Assembly: GCF_030709675.1 (NCBI RefSeq)
Contig: NZ_JAUZQD010000004.1
Span: forward strand, 248,001 to 312,000
DNA: 64,000 nucleotides
Origin: Symbioplanes lichenis
Lineage (GTDB): Bacteria > Actinomycetota > Actinomycetes > Mycobacteriales > Micromonosporaceae
Reading direction: 5' to 3'
This document shows positions 23,819-32,708 of the stretch, piece after piece. Positions within the stretch are counted from its first letter, which is position 1. Each line of letters opens with the position of its first letter. The notes under the pieces were generated by a model, which did not search any database, was not told the DNA's origin, and saw only the letters and a list, made by a program, of their open reading frames with translations. A program made the translations under genes and the position numbers.

Positions 23819-24987
23819 GCGGGGTTCCCGGCGTGAGTGAGGGTTTCCCAGGCGACGAAGAGGTTGTTGGTCCCCTGCGGCCGCTTGGCTTCGGTGTACT
23901 GCTGCGTCTGCGACATGGCGATGCCGAGCCGGTTGTGCAGGGCGTTGTACGCGACCTCGGTGACCGGGCCGAGCCCCTTCGTCACCGAGCCGCCGCAGAT
24001 CGCCGACGGGACGGCCGTACCGTTCTCGAACTTGGTGTGGAAGCCGAGCGCGTGCCGCAGCCGGTCCTGCAGCGCCGGGTAGAGATCCTCGCCCTGGATG
24101 CGCGTGGTCTCCGCGACGTGCGCGATGGCCGAGATGCCGTACCCGGTGTGCGTGAAGTCGCGGCACGTCTCCTGCGACAGCCCGTCAACGAACGTGCTCT
24201 GCCCCTGCCAGTAGCTGACCAGTTCGGCCCGGGTGTCGATGCCCCCGGCCGGCGGATAGTTCGGCTGCGAGCCGTCGGCAGTGACATAGATGTACGACGC
24301 CGCGCGCAGCTTGAACCGTGCGATCGCCCTGTCGTACGACGCCTTGTCGTCGAGGAACACCGAGATGCCCACGGCGGCCTCCATCATCGACAGCTCCCAG
24401 TTGCCGTTGCTGTGGATGCCGGGGATGACGACGGGCAGGTAGACGGTGCGGAGCATCGTCGCGAAGCGGGCCTGGTTCGGCCAGTTCCCGTACGCGTGCT
24501 TGATGATCTCGGCCGCGCGCGGCCACACCGACCCGGCCCACGCCGTCTCCAGCGGGGCGTTGCTGTTCGTGTGCGACGTGATCGTGGCGGACCAGGCGTC
24601 CATGAGCTGGATGGCCTTCTGCGCGTACGCGGTGTTCCCGGTCAGATACCAGACCAGGGCGTCCGTGTACGCGGCGATCGCGTCCTCGCGCTCGTCGGTG
24701 CACCCGTTGTTGGGGTTCGAGTAGCTCCCGCACTCGACGACGGCACGCGGGGCCGGTGTGCGCGACAGCGACGCGTACCGGCTGGTTGTCATTTGCTGAT
24801 AAGCGGCGGCCCAGGGCTGCTGACCGAGCTTGCCCTTCACGAAGTCGAGCTGGGCCCGGCCCACCAGGACACCGGGATGCTGGAAGGCCGTGGGGGCCGC
24901 CTGGGCGACGACCGTCACGGACAGGACCGACAGGATTGCAGCGGCCACGGCTGACGCGAGCAGCGCGCGGCGGGGGGATCTGCGCAT
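23815..24987 (-). CDS. Secreted alginate-lyase-family protein
   Basis: 390 residues with signal peptide (RRALLASAVAAAILSVLSVT, cleavage near AQA-AP). The all-helical toroid of the Alginate_lyase family is supported by HPGVLVGRAQLDFVK, TDALVWYLTGNTAYAQKAI, NSNAPLETAWAG and the active-site-like SNGNWELSMMEAAVGISVFL. Substrate could be alginate or another uronic-acid polymer. It is the first gene of a two-gene operon with the CBM13 beta-helix protein. The AT-rich dyad upstream is its likely control region. Confidence 0.85.
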   Translation of the reverse strand: MRRSPRRALLASAVAAAILSVLSVTVVAQAAPTAFQHPGVLVGRAQLDFVKGKLGQQPWAAAYQQMTTSRYASLSRTPAPRAVVECGSYSNPNNGCTDEREDAIAAYTDALVWYLTGNTAYAQKAIQLMDAWSATITSHTNSNAPLETAWAGSVWPRAAEIIKHAYGNWPNQARFATMLRTVYLPVVIPGIHSNGNWELSMMEAAVGISVFLDDKASYDRAIARFKLRAASYIYVTADGSQPNYPPAGGIDTRAELVSYWQGQSTFVDGLSQETCRDFTHTGYGISAIAHVAETTRIQGEDLYPALQDRLRHALGFHTKFENGTAVPSAICGGSVTKGLGPVTEVAYNALHNRLGIAMSQTQQYTEAKRPQGTNNLFVAWETLTHAGNPA

Positions 24988-25017
24988 GAGGACTCTTCTC
25001 CGGTGGGGATTATCCGG

Positions 25018-25043
25018 AAGTTGAATTAACTGTTAGGCAACTT
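25018..25043. promoter_or_regulatory. AT-rich dyad upstream of the lyase operon
   Basis: AAGTTG (25018-25023) and CAACTT (25038-25043) flank AATTAACTGTTAGG, one of the most AT-rich points in the window, 31-56 bp upstream of the lyase ATG. It could hold the promoter and a sugar-responsive operator; this is inferred from base composition and symmetry. Confidence 0.45.
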
Positions 25044-25072
25044 AAACGGTCCCCCGCGCCGCGCGCAACCCA

Positions 25073-26065
25073 TCACTTCCTGTCGATCGAGTACGACCAC
25101 CCGGCCCTGTTCCGCGCGGCGTCGTCGGCCTCGGCGGTGATGCTGATGCCGGACTTTCCGCCCAGCGCGACGTCCACGGTGACCGGCCGGCTGTCCGAGC
25201 AGGCCACTGTCTGCGCCGACTCCGTACGCCCGTTCGTCGCCACCGTCCCGTCGCGCAACGTGGCACCCGACCGCACGATGAAGCTCAGCCGGCCCGGCCC
25301 GGCGCACACCATCCGCACCGCGTAGTCGCCGGCCTCGCCCACCGCTTTGTCGACCGTCTTGTCGTCCTCCGTGGTCACCTTGCCGGTCACGCCGAGCGCG
25401 GCGGCAGCGGCCTCCGCGTTCGCCTTGGTCTCCGCCCCGGCCGACGCCTTGATGTCTCTCTCGTTGACGAACTTGTAGGAGAAGGCGGCCTTGCCGTCGG
25501 CCCGCTCGTCGCCGGACAGCTCCAGGTCCGGGCCCTGGTCCGACTCCTGGTGCACCGCCAGCTGGAGCGAGCCGCCCTCCTCCGCGCAGGGCACGGTGCC
25601 CGCCGCGAGCTTCTTCCCCGCGTGCGTGACCCGGATGTCGAGCGACCCCTCACCGAAGCAGAAGACATAGAGCCGATACTCGCCCGGCGCCAGACGGGCC
25701 GTGCCACTGCCGAAACTGCCGCTGACCACCCCGGCCGTGGAGTCACTGTTGGGTTCGAGCCGGCGGTCGCCGAGCGCGTCGGACGCCCGGTCGTACCGGG
25801 CCTGCGTCGTCGGGTCGATCGTCGGCTCCGGCGGGAAGAACTCGGAGTCGCTCGGCGCCGGGGTCGCGGGCGGCGGCTCCTGCGGCCCCCGCGCCAGCGC
25901 GATCCCGCCGGCCAGCAGCACCACGGCGGCGGTGACCCCCGCGACGGCGGCGACGCCCCGGCGGCGGCGTACAGTGCGTCTGACCTGGTCCGCACCCGGC
26001 GGCCGGACCTCCGCGAGGGCGCTCGCCCGGGCCCGGCCCAGCACCTCGTCGAGACGATCGGTCAT
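25073..26065 (-). CDS. Membrane-anchored protein cotranscribed with an ECF sigma factor (anti-sigma-like)
   Basis: 330 residues from ATG 26065, overlapping the sigma-factor stop (ATGA). A cytoplasmic stretch with a basic patch VRRTVRRRRG precedes one transmembrane helix (VAAVAGVTAAVVLLAGGIAL, ~37-56) and an exported region (~57-330) rich in beta strands (GEYRLYVFCFGEGSLDI, YAVRMVCAGPGRLSF). Topology and position fit an anti-sigma factor, though no HxxxCxxC zinc motif is seen in the short N-terminal part, so the mode of sigma binding is unclear. Confidence 0.8.
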   Translation of the reverse strand: MTDRLDEVLGRARASALAEVRPPGADQVRRTVRRRRGVAAVAGVTAAVVLLAGGIALARGPQEPPPATPAPSDSEFFPPEPTIDPTTQARYDRASDALGDRRLEPNSDSTAGVVSGSFGSGTARLAPGEYRLYVFCFGEGSLDIRVTHAGKKLAAGTVPCAEEGGSLQLAVHQESDQGPDLELSGDERADGKAAFSYKFVNERDIKASAGAETKANAEAAAAALGVTGKVTTEDDKTVDKAVGEAGDYAVRMVCAGPGRLSFIVRSGATLRDGTVATNGRTESAQTVACSDSRPVTVDVALGGKSGISITAEADDAARNRAGWSYSIDRK

Positions 26066-26592
26066 CGCGCACCTCCCTCGTCCGTCAGCTGCGCGGCGAG
26101 CGCCAGCCGTGCCCGGTGCAGCCAGGACTTCACGGTGCCCTCGGGCACGCCCTCCCGTTCGGCGATCTCCGGCACGGTCAGGTCGGCCAGATAGCGGAGC
26201 ACGACCACGCGCCGCTGCTGCTCGGCCAGTGTCGCCAGCGCGGCCACGACCGCCACGTGCTCCGGCCCGGGCCCGTCGACGGCAAGATCGTCGCGCCGCT
26301 GCCGGCCCAGGAACCGCAGCGCCGATCGGGTACGCCGCCAGCGGCTGAGCGCCAGATTCCACGCGACCCGCCGGACCCAGCCGACGGGGTCCTCGTACGC
26401 GGAAACCGTCCGCCACCGCGCGTAGGCCCGGCAGAACGCCTCCTGCACGACGTCATGCGCTTCCTGCCGGTCGCCGAAGTACATGTAGAGCTGCACGGTC
26501 AGGCTGCCGTAGTGCGCGGCGTACAACTCGTCGAAACTCGACGGAGGCGCCACCCCCGGCGGCGCCTCCGCCCTCATCTCCCTGGCTGTCAC
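26062..26592 (-). CDS. SigE-type ECF RNA polymerase sigma factor
   Basis: 176 residues from GTG 26592; an ATG at 26577 is an alternative. Region 2: FDELYAAHYGSLTVQLYMY then EAHDVVQEAFCRAYARW. Region 4: LPEQQ-like LAEQQRRVVVLRYLADL then VPEIAEREGVPEGTVKSWLH, the helix-turn-helix that reads the -35 element. This is the streptomycete/micromonosporal SigE-70 family. Two GATCGTT copies 13 bp apart (26618, 26631) lie upstream and may belong to its promoter. It is paired with the downstream membrane protein. Confidence 0.9.
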   Translation of the reverse strand: MTAREMRAEAPPGVAPPSSFDELYAAHYGSLTVQLYMYFGDRQEAHDVVQEAFCRAYARWRTVSAYEDPVGWVRRVAWNLALSRWRRTRSALRFLGRQRRDDLAVDGPGPEHVAVVAALATLAEQQRRVVVLRYLADLTVPEIAEREGVPEGTVKSWLHRARLALAAQLTDEGGAR

Positions 26593-26644
26593 AACCGCAA
26601 CACGCCTGTCCCCCGCCGATCGTTGCGCCCGATCGTTCACGAGC

Positions 26645-26760
26645 TCAGGAAGGCGACTGCAACACGCAGAACTCGTTGCCGGCCGGATCGGCGAGCACAT
26701 CCCACCGCCGGCCGTCCTCGTCGATCGGCTCGTCCGGCGCGCCGGAGGCGGTGAGGTGAA
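26645..26760 (-). pseudogene. 3' remnant of a VOC/glyoxalase-like gene
   Basis: About 38 codons ending in a TGA at 26645-26647. The translation includes EPIDEDGRRWDVLADPAGNEF and CVLQSP, the standard C-terminus of small glyoxalase/bleomycin-resistance proteins. Upstream of about 26760 the similarity stops and there is no start codon or N-terminal part. The break coincides with the start of the lower-GC patch, so the rest was probably lost when that segment arrived. Confidence 0.75.
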
Positions 26761-26902
26761 CCGATCGGTGATCTCACTCCGCCGAGCGTCGGATGGAGTC
26801 CGGTTTCGACAACCGTAGCGTCATAGCCGCCGGATTCTTCGGTGGACCGGCGTCCGGCCCACCGCCGGCAGAGCCGTCGCGACAAGAAATGGGGTGTCCG
26901 CA

Positions 26903-27409
26903 ATGGATGAGATCATCGCACCGGCCAGGCACCAGCTCGAGCGGATCAAAGCACTCTGCCTGCGAACGAACCTGAAGTACGTCGACCTGCCGAGCCAATT
27001 CGTGGGCGTGGGCATCGCCATCGGGTTCGGCGAGGCCGACTACGTGATCCTCTCGATCCTCGCCGGGGGTAACGAGAACCAACTCATGATCACTGATGGG
27101 ATCCTGAAGAACATCCGTCGCGATCGGGTGGCTGCGCTGGAGGCCGCGAACCACTTCAACCAGAACAACACCGCGTATCCGGTCTACCTCCATGACGCGG
27201 ACGCAGGCTGGGCTTTGATCATGCAGCAGACGCACCCGATCGACCTGCTGCTCGACGTACCGCAGTATTTCAGCAGTTGCGTACGGACGCTGCCCGTCGC
27301 TGTCACGGAGTACCGCAGAACCATTGCCGAGAAGTGGGATCTCGGCGGCCACCCCTGGTCGTGGACACCTGGAGACCACGAAGCCCTACTGACCCGCAGC
27401 ATGCTCTGA
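26903..27409 (+). CDS. YbjN-like protein of unknown function
   Basis: 168 residues from ATG 26903, with GGGG 8 nt upstream; GTG 26894 is possible. No signal or membrane segment. The pattern LERIKALCLRTNLKYVDLP, YVILSILAGGNENQLMI and DGILKNIRRDRVAALEAAN followed by an Asn-rich turn resembles the YbjN / type III secretion chaperone fold, a weak call. Base composition is clearly lower in GC than its neighbours. It lies directly upstream of a degraded NTPase gene, and the two probably arrived together. Confidence 0.7.
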   Translation: MDEIIAPARHQLERIKALCLRTNLKYVDLPSQFVGVGIAIGFGEADYVILSILAGGNENQLMITDGILKNIRRDRVAALEAANHFNQNNTAYPVYLHDADAGWALIMQQTHPIDLLLDVPQYFSSCVRTLPVAVTEYRRTIAEKWDLGGHPWSWTPGDHEALLTRSML

Positions 27410-27444
27410 AGTCCGGCGACAGAAGGCGAGGCAGCAGGATCCTC

Positions 27445-29009
27445 ATGAGTCTGGACGACGTCTTCGAGCCACGCTGGTCGGCTGTGGATCTGTTCACCGA
27501 CCGGGTGACCGAAAGTATCGCGTTCTCCGAAGCCGTGCTCGCCCATCTGTCGAATGTGCTGGAGGGCCGCGCATTGCTGTCCCGGCAGATCCGCGACAAC
27601 GTACTGACGTTCTACGGTGTCGGCGGCATCGGCAAGACCGAACTCTCACACAGACTGGAGCGCTGGCTTCGCGGCGATGTACCCGCGGGCACCGACTGGC
27701 CGGAACCGCTGCGCCTCGACCACAAGGTCCGGACCGCTCGGCTGGACTTCCATGGGTCAATTTCGACGTGCGCGACCAGATCATCGACACGGTCGGCGAC
27801 GCCGTCAAGGACGCCGGACGCGACCTGGCTCTAAGGCAGCTCACCGTCCGGGTCGGCTTGGCGGTCGCTACCGCGATCCGCCGGAAACTGTTGCGTGATC
27901 GGACCTTGAACGAATGCCTGCCGCTGGCGTCGATCGCCGAGGCGCTCATGGGGCTCCTTCGCGACCGGCACGATGCCACACCGGATGACGTGGAGCGGCG
28001 CTTGGCCGTCCTCGAGATGGTGGCGAGGCTGTGCGCCGACCATGACCTGCGTGCGGACTGGCTGCGCCGGTCACTGTTCGAGTTGCCGGGAATGGGCCTG
28101 GTCGCCGAAAGGCTGCCCGAGCCGGACGGCAGCACCTGGATCGGTCAGCTGGCCCGCTTCTTCAACGGATACCGCGATCGGACCCGCCTCGAACGCGCCG
28201 CGTACTTCCGCGACCTGCTCAGCCTCGAGCAGTCGCCCGATGTAGCCCGGGCGACGCGGCTGTTCCTGAGCTACGCGCTGCGCGATCTGGGCCGGGCGGA
28301 GGAGGCTCTGGTCGAGCTGCAGGCGTTGCTCGAGGCCGAGCCGGACTCGTCCCTCCTCCGCTACCAGGGCTGCCGGACCTTGCTCACGTTGCGCCGGTTC
28401 GACGACTTCGAGCAGCGATTGCGACTGCGACCGCCCACGGAAGAGACGGAGGTCCGCCGCCTCACCAGTGACCTCGCCTGGGAGCGGGGCGACCTGGCAA
28501 CGGCGGTGATCGGACCGCGTCTCCGTGCCGCACGGCTACGCAGCGCCGGACGGCATCGCGTGGCGCTCGAGAACGAAAGTGCGGCGCTCTGGCGGTCCGC
28601 CGTCGCCGGGGACGCCGGCGCACACGAATGCGAAGAATTGATCAACCAGAGCGATCTGTACGGCTTGCGGCTGACCATGCGTACAGCATTGGCCGCCAAG
28701 GCGCTGCTGCTGTTGCCGGACGATGCCGCCGTGGCCGGTGTGATGAATGAACTCGAGGCGGCGCGAACCGAGGAGGAGAGCACCGGGTGGCGCGAATGGA
28801 CCGTTGCTGTCCTGCGCGCGCTTCGGCTCGGGGACGAGGAAACGGTGGCGCGGATCGGTGCTGAGGCTGCTCCCGCGGGTCGCAGCCGTGGCGCGAACTG
28901 GGTGCCACTCGACCGGGCACTGCGCTACGCCGGCCATCGGTCGATCTTCCCGCCCGTGGGGCCGATGAGTGCCGGCTGGCATGCGGCCGTCGCCCGGCTG
29001 GTCACCTGA
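27445..29009 (+). pseudogene. Frameshifted P-loop NTPase (STAND-like) with helical-repeat C-terminus
   Basis: Two reading frames make one protein. The first (27445-27834) starts at an ATG behind an AGGA site and has Walker A GVGGIGKT (58-65), leading to RLDFHGS. The frame then changes near 27755 and the protein resumes as NFDVRDQIIDTVGDAVKDAG in the frame open to 29009. No clear Walker B or sensor motifs are visible, so internal deletions are likely as well. The C-terminal ~270 residues are TPR-like (YALRDLGRAEEALVELQALL). Intact relatives would be signalling or conflict-type NTPases. A sequencing error is possible for the shift but would not restore the missing motifs. Confidence 0.7.
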
Positions 29010-29022
29010 CGCGGTAAGACCG

Positions 29023-29721
29023 TCAGTCGCACTCGCCAGGGGCGGCGCCTCGGATGACGCGGAGGGTGGCGGCCGTCTTGCCGGGCAGGTCGCGCAGGAG
29101 CCACACGGGCGGCTGCTTCTCGTCGCGCGGGTAGATGACGACGTTGTCACGGTCGCGGAGGACGCGGGCGGTCTCCTCGGTGACGAGCTGGGCGTACACG
29201 TCGAAGGTGACGCCCCGGTCCAGGTCCGGCTCGGCCTCGGTGGGCAGGCGCCCGATCTCGACGCCGCGGGCCAGCCAGCCGTGGCCGGTGCGCTCCGCCT
29301 GCCCGTGGAAGTAGTAGGCACCGGTCACATCGGCGGTCGCCCGGTCGAAGAGGAGGACCTGCTGACCGTCCGGGATTCTGCCCGTGCCCCCGTAGGAGCG
29401 GCAGTACGGCACGGGGTCCACCTGCGGGTCGAAGTCCAGCGTGACGGCCGGCGCCGGGTCAGCACCGGACCAGGTGCCCAGGCCGGCCGCTCCCACCGCG
29501 ATGACGAGCGCGGCCCCGGCGGCGGCGACCGGCTGCCGGCGGCGCCAGCTCAGGATGAGGGCGACCGCCCCGGCGACCAGGGCGGCGCAACTGGCGGTGA
29601 GGGTCCAGCCGCCGTGGCCGAGGAGGAAGGAGACGCCGGCGCCCGCGGCGAGGAGGAGGCTGACCGCGTCGGCCACGGCGCCCACGGTCACGTGCGGCCA
29701 GGCGCGGCGCCGGTCGGTCAT
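29023..29721 (-). CDS. Hypothetical membrane protein
   Basis: 232 residues. The N-terminal ~90 residues hold three hydrophobic helices (AVSLLLAAGAGVSFLL, LTASCAALVAGAVALIL, AAGAALVIAVGAAGL). The rest is a hydrophilic domain with two Cys (PYCRSYGG and the C-terminal GECD) that I do not recognise. It starts 13 bp after the PlsC-like acyltransferase gene on the same strand, so it is probably the third gene of the TetR-PlsC operon. Confidence 0.75.
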   Translation of the reverse strand: MTDRRRAWPHVTVGAVADAVSLLLAAGAGVSFLLGHGGWTLTASCAALVAGAVALILSWRRRQPVAAAGAALVIAVGAAGLGTWSGADPAPAVTLDFDPQVDPVPYCRSYGGTGRIPDGQQVLLFDRATADVTGAYYFHGQAERTGHGWLARGVEIGRLPTEAEPDLDRGVTFDVYAQLVTEETARVLRDRDNVVIYPRDEKQPPVWLLRDLPGKTAATLRVIRGAAPGECD

Positions 29722-29734
29722 GGATCGAAGACTA

Positions 29735-30388
29735 TCAGTCTCCAGTGGACAGCTCGTTGTAGCCGGGGGCGCGGTCCTGGTCCGACAGCTTGGCGATGGC
29801 GTCCATGATGTCGTCGGTGGCTTCGCGGCGGGCTCGCGCGGCGGTGGACGTACCCGGGGAGAAGTGCAGGGGTTGACCGAAGCGGACGGTGACCTTGCCC
29901 GGGCGCGGGAAGGGTGCGCCGACGGGTTGCACTTTGTCCGTGCCGATGACCCCGACCGGCACCACGGGCGCCCCGGAGGCGAGCGCCAGCCACGCGACGC
30001 CGGTGCGCCCGCGATAGAGCCGGCCGTCGCGCGACCGCGTGCCCTCCGGATGGATCCCGAAGGCGCGCCCGTCCCGCAGCACCTCCAGCGCGCTCTCGAG
30101 GGCCTGCTGCGCCGCGCGATGGGCGCCGCGTGGCACCGGGATGGCGTCGATGGCGAGCATTCCGGCGCGGAGCATCCGGCTGCCGGTGAAGTACTCCTCC
30201 TTGGCCAGGAACGACACCGGCCGCGGGCTCACCAGCGGCACCAGGAAGCTGTCCAGCGCCGAGATGTGATTGACGGCGAAGATCACCGCCCCCGTACGCG
30301 GCACATGCTCGCGCCCCTCGACATCCGGCCGGAACGCCAGCCGCGACAGGGGCACCAGCCCGGCCCGGACCATGCGCGGAACGATCAC
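29735..30388 (-). CDS. 1-acyl-glycerol-3-phosphate acyltransferase (PlsC-like)
   Basis: 217 residues from a GTG that overlaps the TetR stop (GTGA). The catalytic motif NHISALD (H-x4-D) and the glycerol-phosphate motif HPEGTRS are both present, with PVVPVGVIGTD as the third block. It transfers acyl chains to lysophosphatidate or similar lysolipids at the inner membrane face. Coupling to a TetR regulator with a clear operator suggests inducible membrane-lipid change. Confidence 0.92.
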   Translation of the reverse strand: MIVPRMVRAGLVPLSRLAFRPDVEGREHVPRTGAVIFAVNHISALDSFLVPLVSPRPVSFLAKEEYFTGSRMLRAGMLAIDAIPVPRGAHRAAQQALESALEVLRDGRAFGIHPEGTRSRDGRLYRGRTGVAWLALASGAPVVPVGVIGTDKVQPVGAPFPRPGKVTVRFGQPLHFSPGTSTAARARREATDDIMDAIAKLSDQDRAPGYNELSTGD

Positions 30389-30912
30389 GTCGGCTCCCTC
30401 GTGTACGCGTTCACGGCCGCGCGCAGCAGCGCCTCGGGCTCGTCGGCTCCGGTGGTCATCTGCAAGCTGCCCCACAGCCACAGCTGGGCGATGCCGTGCA
30501 GGTTCGCCCACAGCGCGCCGGCCGCGGTGACGGACCCCAACCGCTCGACGAGTACGCCGAACAGGAGCTTGCTGGCGGCCCGCAGCTGCTCGTGGTTCCC
30601 GCGCAGCAGCTCGTGGCGGAACATCAGCTCGAACATGCCCCGCCGCTCCCGGGCGAAGCCGAGGTAGAGCCGCCCGATGTCGAGCAGGTCACTGTCCTCG
30701 GGCAGCCGGGCGACCCGGGCGGTCAGATCCTCGTAGCCGACCCGGGCGACGGCGGCGAGCAGCTCCCGGTGGGTCGGGAAGTAGCGTCGCGGGGCGCCGT
30801 GGGACACCCCGGCCCGGCGGGCGATCTCCCGCAGGGACAGGGCGCCGGAGCCGCTCTCGGCGACCAGCTCGACGCCGGCGGCCACGAGCCGGTCACGCAG
30901 GTCGTCGGGCAT
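30385..30912 (-). CDS. TetR-family regulator of the PlsC operon
   Basis: 175 residues. Helix-turn-helix ~10-55: LRDRLVAAGVELVAESGSGA then SLREIARRAGVSHGAPRRYF. The C-terminal domain (ERRGMFELMFRHELLRGNH, AGALWANLHGIAQLW) matches the TetR_C_33/WHG type. It is translationally coupled to PlsC. An inverted-repeat cluster begins 4 bp upstream of its ATG, so it should autorepress. Confidence 0.92.
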   Translation of the reverse strand: MPDDLRDRLVAAGVELVAESGSGALSLREIARRAGVSHGAPRRYFPTHRELLAAVARVGYEDLTARVARLPEDSDLLDIGRLYLGFARERRGMFELMFRHELLRGNHEQLRAASKLLFGVLVERLGSVTAAGALWANLHGIAQLWLWGSLQMTTGADEPEALLRAAVNAYTREPT

Positions 30913-30915
30913 GGA

Positions 30916-30949
30916 CAGTGTCTACCAGGACGGCGTAGACACTGTCTAC
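30916..30949. promoter_or_regulatory. Inverted-repeat operator in front of the TetR-PlsC operon
   Basis: CAGTGTCTAC (30916-30925) and GTAGACACTG (30935-30944) are perfect 10-bp arms around a 9-bp spacer. The second arm continues into a further dyad, GTAGACA-C-TGTCTAC (30935-30949). Three GTGTCTAC-type half sites side by side, directly upstream of the TetR start codon, fit cooperative binding by two TetR dimers. Confidence 0.75.
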
Positions 30950-31263
30950 CCGGTGCGTTCGGCGATTTCCCGGAGCATGGCGATGTGGGCCTTCAGCGCC
31001 GCCCGGCCGGCCGGCGTCAGGTTGAGCCAGGTGCGGGGCCGCTTGCCCACGTAGCCCTTGCGCACCTCCACGAAGCCCGCGTCGCCCAGCTGCGAGATCC
31101 GCTTCGAGAGCGTGGAGTCGCTGAGTCCGGCCGCGTCGCGCACGAACGAGAACTCGGCCCACTCCGCCCCGGCCAGCGACGCCATGATCGCCAGCCGGGT
31201 CGGGTCGAGGAGCAGCGGCTCCAGCCGCGGGCCGGAGCTCGCGGGCTCCGTCGGCACGGTCAC
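30946..31263 (-). CDS. MarR/ArsR-like winged-helix regulator
   Basis: 105 residues from a GTG overlapping the upstream stop (GTGA). The chain is a single winged helix: LLLDPTRLAIMASLAGAEWA, then DAAGLSDSTLSKRISQLGDA, the wing VEVRKGYVGKRPRTWLNLT and a short C-terminal helix. This is the HTH_34 type of compact regulator usually paired with a small membrane protein, as here. It probably controls its own two-gene operon through the repeats at 31741-31797. Confidence 0.9.
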   Translation of the reverse strand: MTVPTEPASSGPRLEPLLLDPTRLAIMASLAGAEWAEFSFVRDAAGLSDSTLSKRISQLGDAGFVEVRKGYVGKRPRTWLNLTPAGRAALKAHIAMLREIAERTG

Positions 31264-31715
31264 GGCCGGGCTGCCCGGCGGGTCAGCACCCGGTGCTGCC
31301 ACCACGGGCCGGCGAGGGCCATGAGCAGGCCGGCGGCGACGCCGAGGATCGCGACCAGGTGTGGCACCTCCCACTGCCCGGCCCGCACGGCGAGGAAGGC
31401 CAGCAGCACGCCGCCGATGATCGCCAGCGGCCAGCGCGACGCCGGGGCCTGCCGGGCGCGGACCGGGCGGCCGAACCAGGCGCTGCCCTGCCGGGTGCTC
31501 GCGAGGACGGCGATCGCCAGCAGGGTCAGGGTGATCACGTTGCCCCAGTCCCGGGAGAAGTCCGGCTTCAGGTCGTAGAGCACGCCCAGCCCGGCGACGA
31601 GGACGCCCCCGCCGATCCAGTACGCGACGGGCCAGCCGGCCGCGGCGGCGGTCTCCTGCCGGCGCGCCTCGACGTCGTGCAGGGCGCGCTGGGCTTCCTC
31701 GGGAGTCGGCGACAT
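31260..31715 (-). CDS. Small four-helix membrane protein
   Basis: 151 residues. A short charged N-terminus (TPEEAQRALHDVEARRQETA) is followed by four hydrophobic helices (VAYWIGGGVLVAGLGVLY, VITLTLLAIAVLAS, WPLAIIGGVLLAFLAV, LVAILGVAAGLLMALAG). Function not recognised. It is translationally coupled to the winged-helix regulator and is the first gene behind the repeat cluster at 31741-31797. Confidence 0.82.
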   Translation of the reverse strand: MSPTPEEAQRALHDVEARRQETAAAAGWPVAYWIGGGVLVAGLGVLYDLKPDFSRDWGNVITLTLLAIAVLASTRQGSAWFGRPVRARQAPASRWPLAIIGGVLLAFLAVRAGQWEVPHLVAILGVAAGLLMALAGPWWQHRVLTRRAARP

Positions 31716-31740
31716 GGCAATCCCTCACTTCGCAGTCGAG

Positions 31741-31797
31741 AAGTACTTTCCTCCTCGGAAAGTTACTCCTCACTTTCCACTGCGGCAAGTACTTTCC
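31741..31797. promoter_or_regulatory. ACTTTCC repeat cluster (operator)
   Basis: AAGTACTTTCC occurs at 31741 and 31787 exactly, ACTTTCC again at 31772, and the inverted GGAAAGTTACT at 31757. The first copy and the inverted one form a dyad around TCCTC. It lies 26-82 bp upstream of the membrane-protein start, and is far more AT-rich than its surroundings. Likely site for the HTH_34-type regulator of the same operon. Confidence 0.65.
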
Positions 31798-31807
31798 GGT
31801 GAGCTGT

Positions 31808-31853
31808 CCCGGACCCGCGCGAGGCGGGCCGCCCCGGACCCGCGCGAGGCGGG
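31808..31853. repeat. Exact 21-bp direct duplication behind the siderophore ATPase gene
   Basis: The 21 bp at 31808-31828 recur unchanged at 31833-31853, ending 4 bp before the ATPase stop codon. Each copy can fold as CCCGC-x5-GCGGG, so the pair may also help terminate the siderophore operon. Confidence 0.85.
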
Positions 31854-31856
31854 GGC

Positions 31857-32652
<796 letters not shown>

Positions 32653-32660
<8 letters not shown>

Positions 32661-32708
32661 AGCGAGCCTCCGGCGGACAACAACGAAGCGGTCACAGCGA
32701 GCCTCCGG
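32653..32708. repeat. 21-bp duplication that separates a stop and a start codon
   Basis: The 21 bp at 32688-32708 contain the permease stop codon; an identical copy at 32653-32673 contains the ATPase GTG start. Both copies read CTGTGACCGC across the codon on the minus strand. The other two junctions of this operon are direct GTGA overlaps. Confidence 0.88.
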
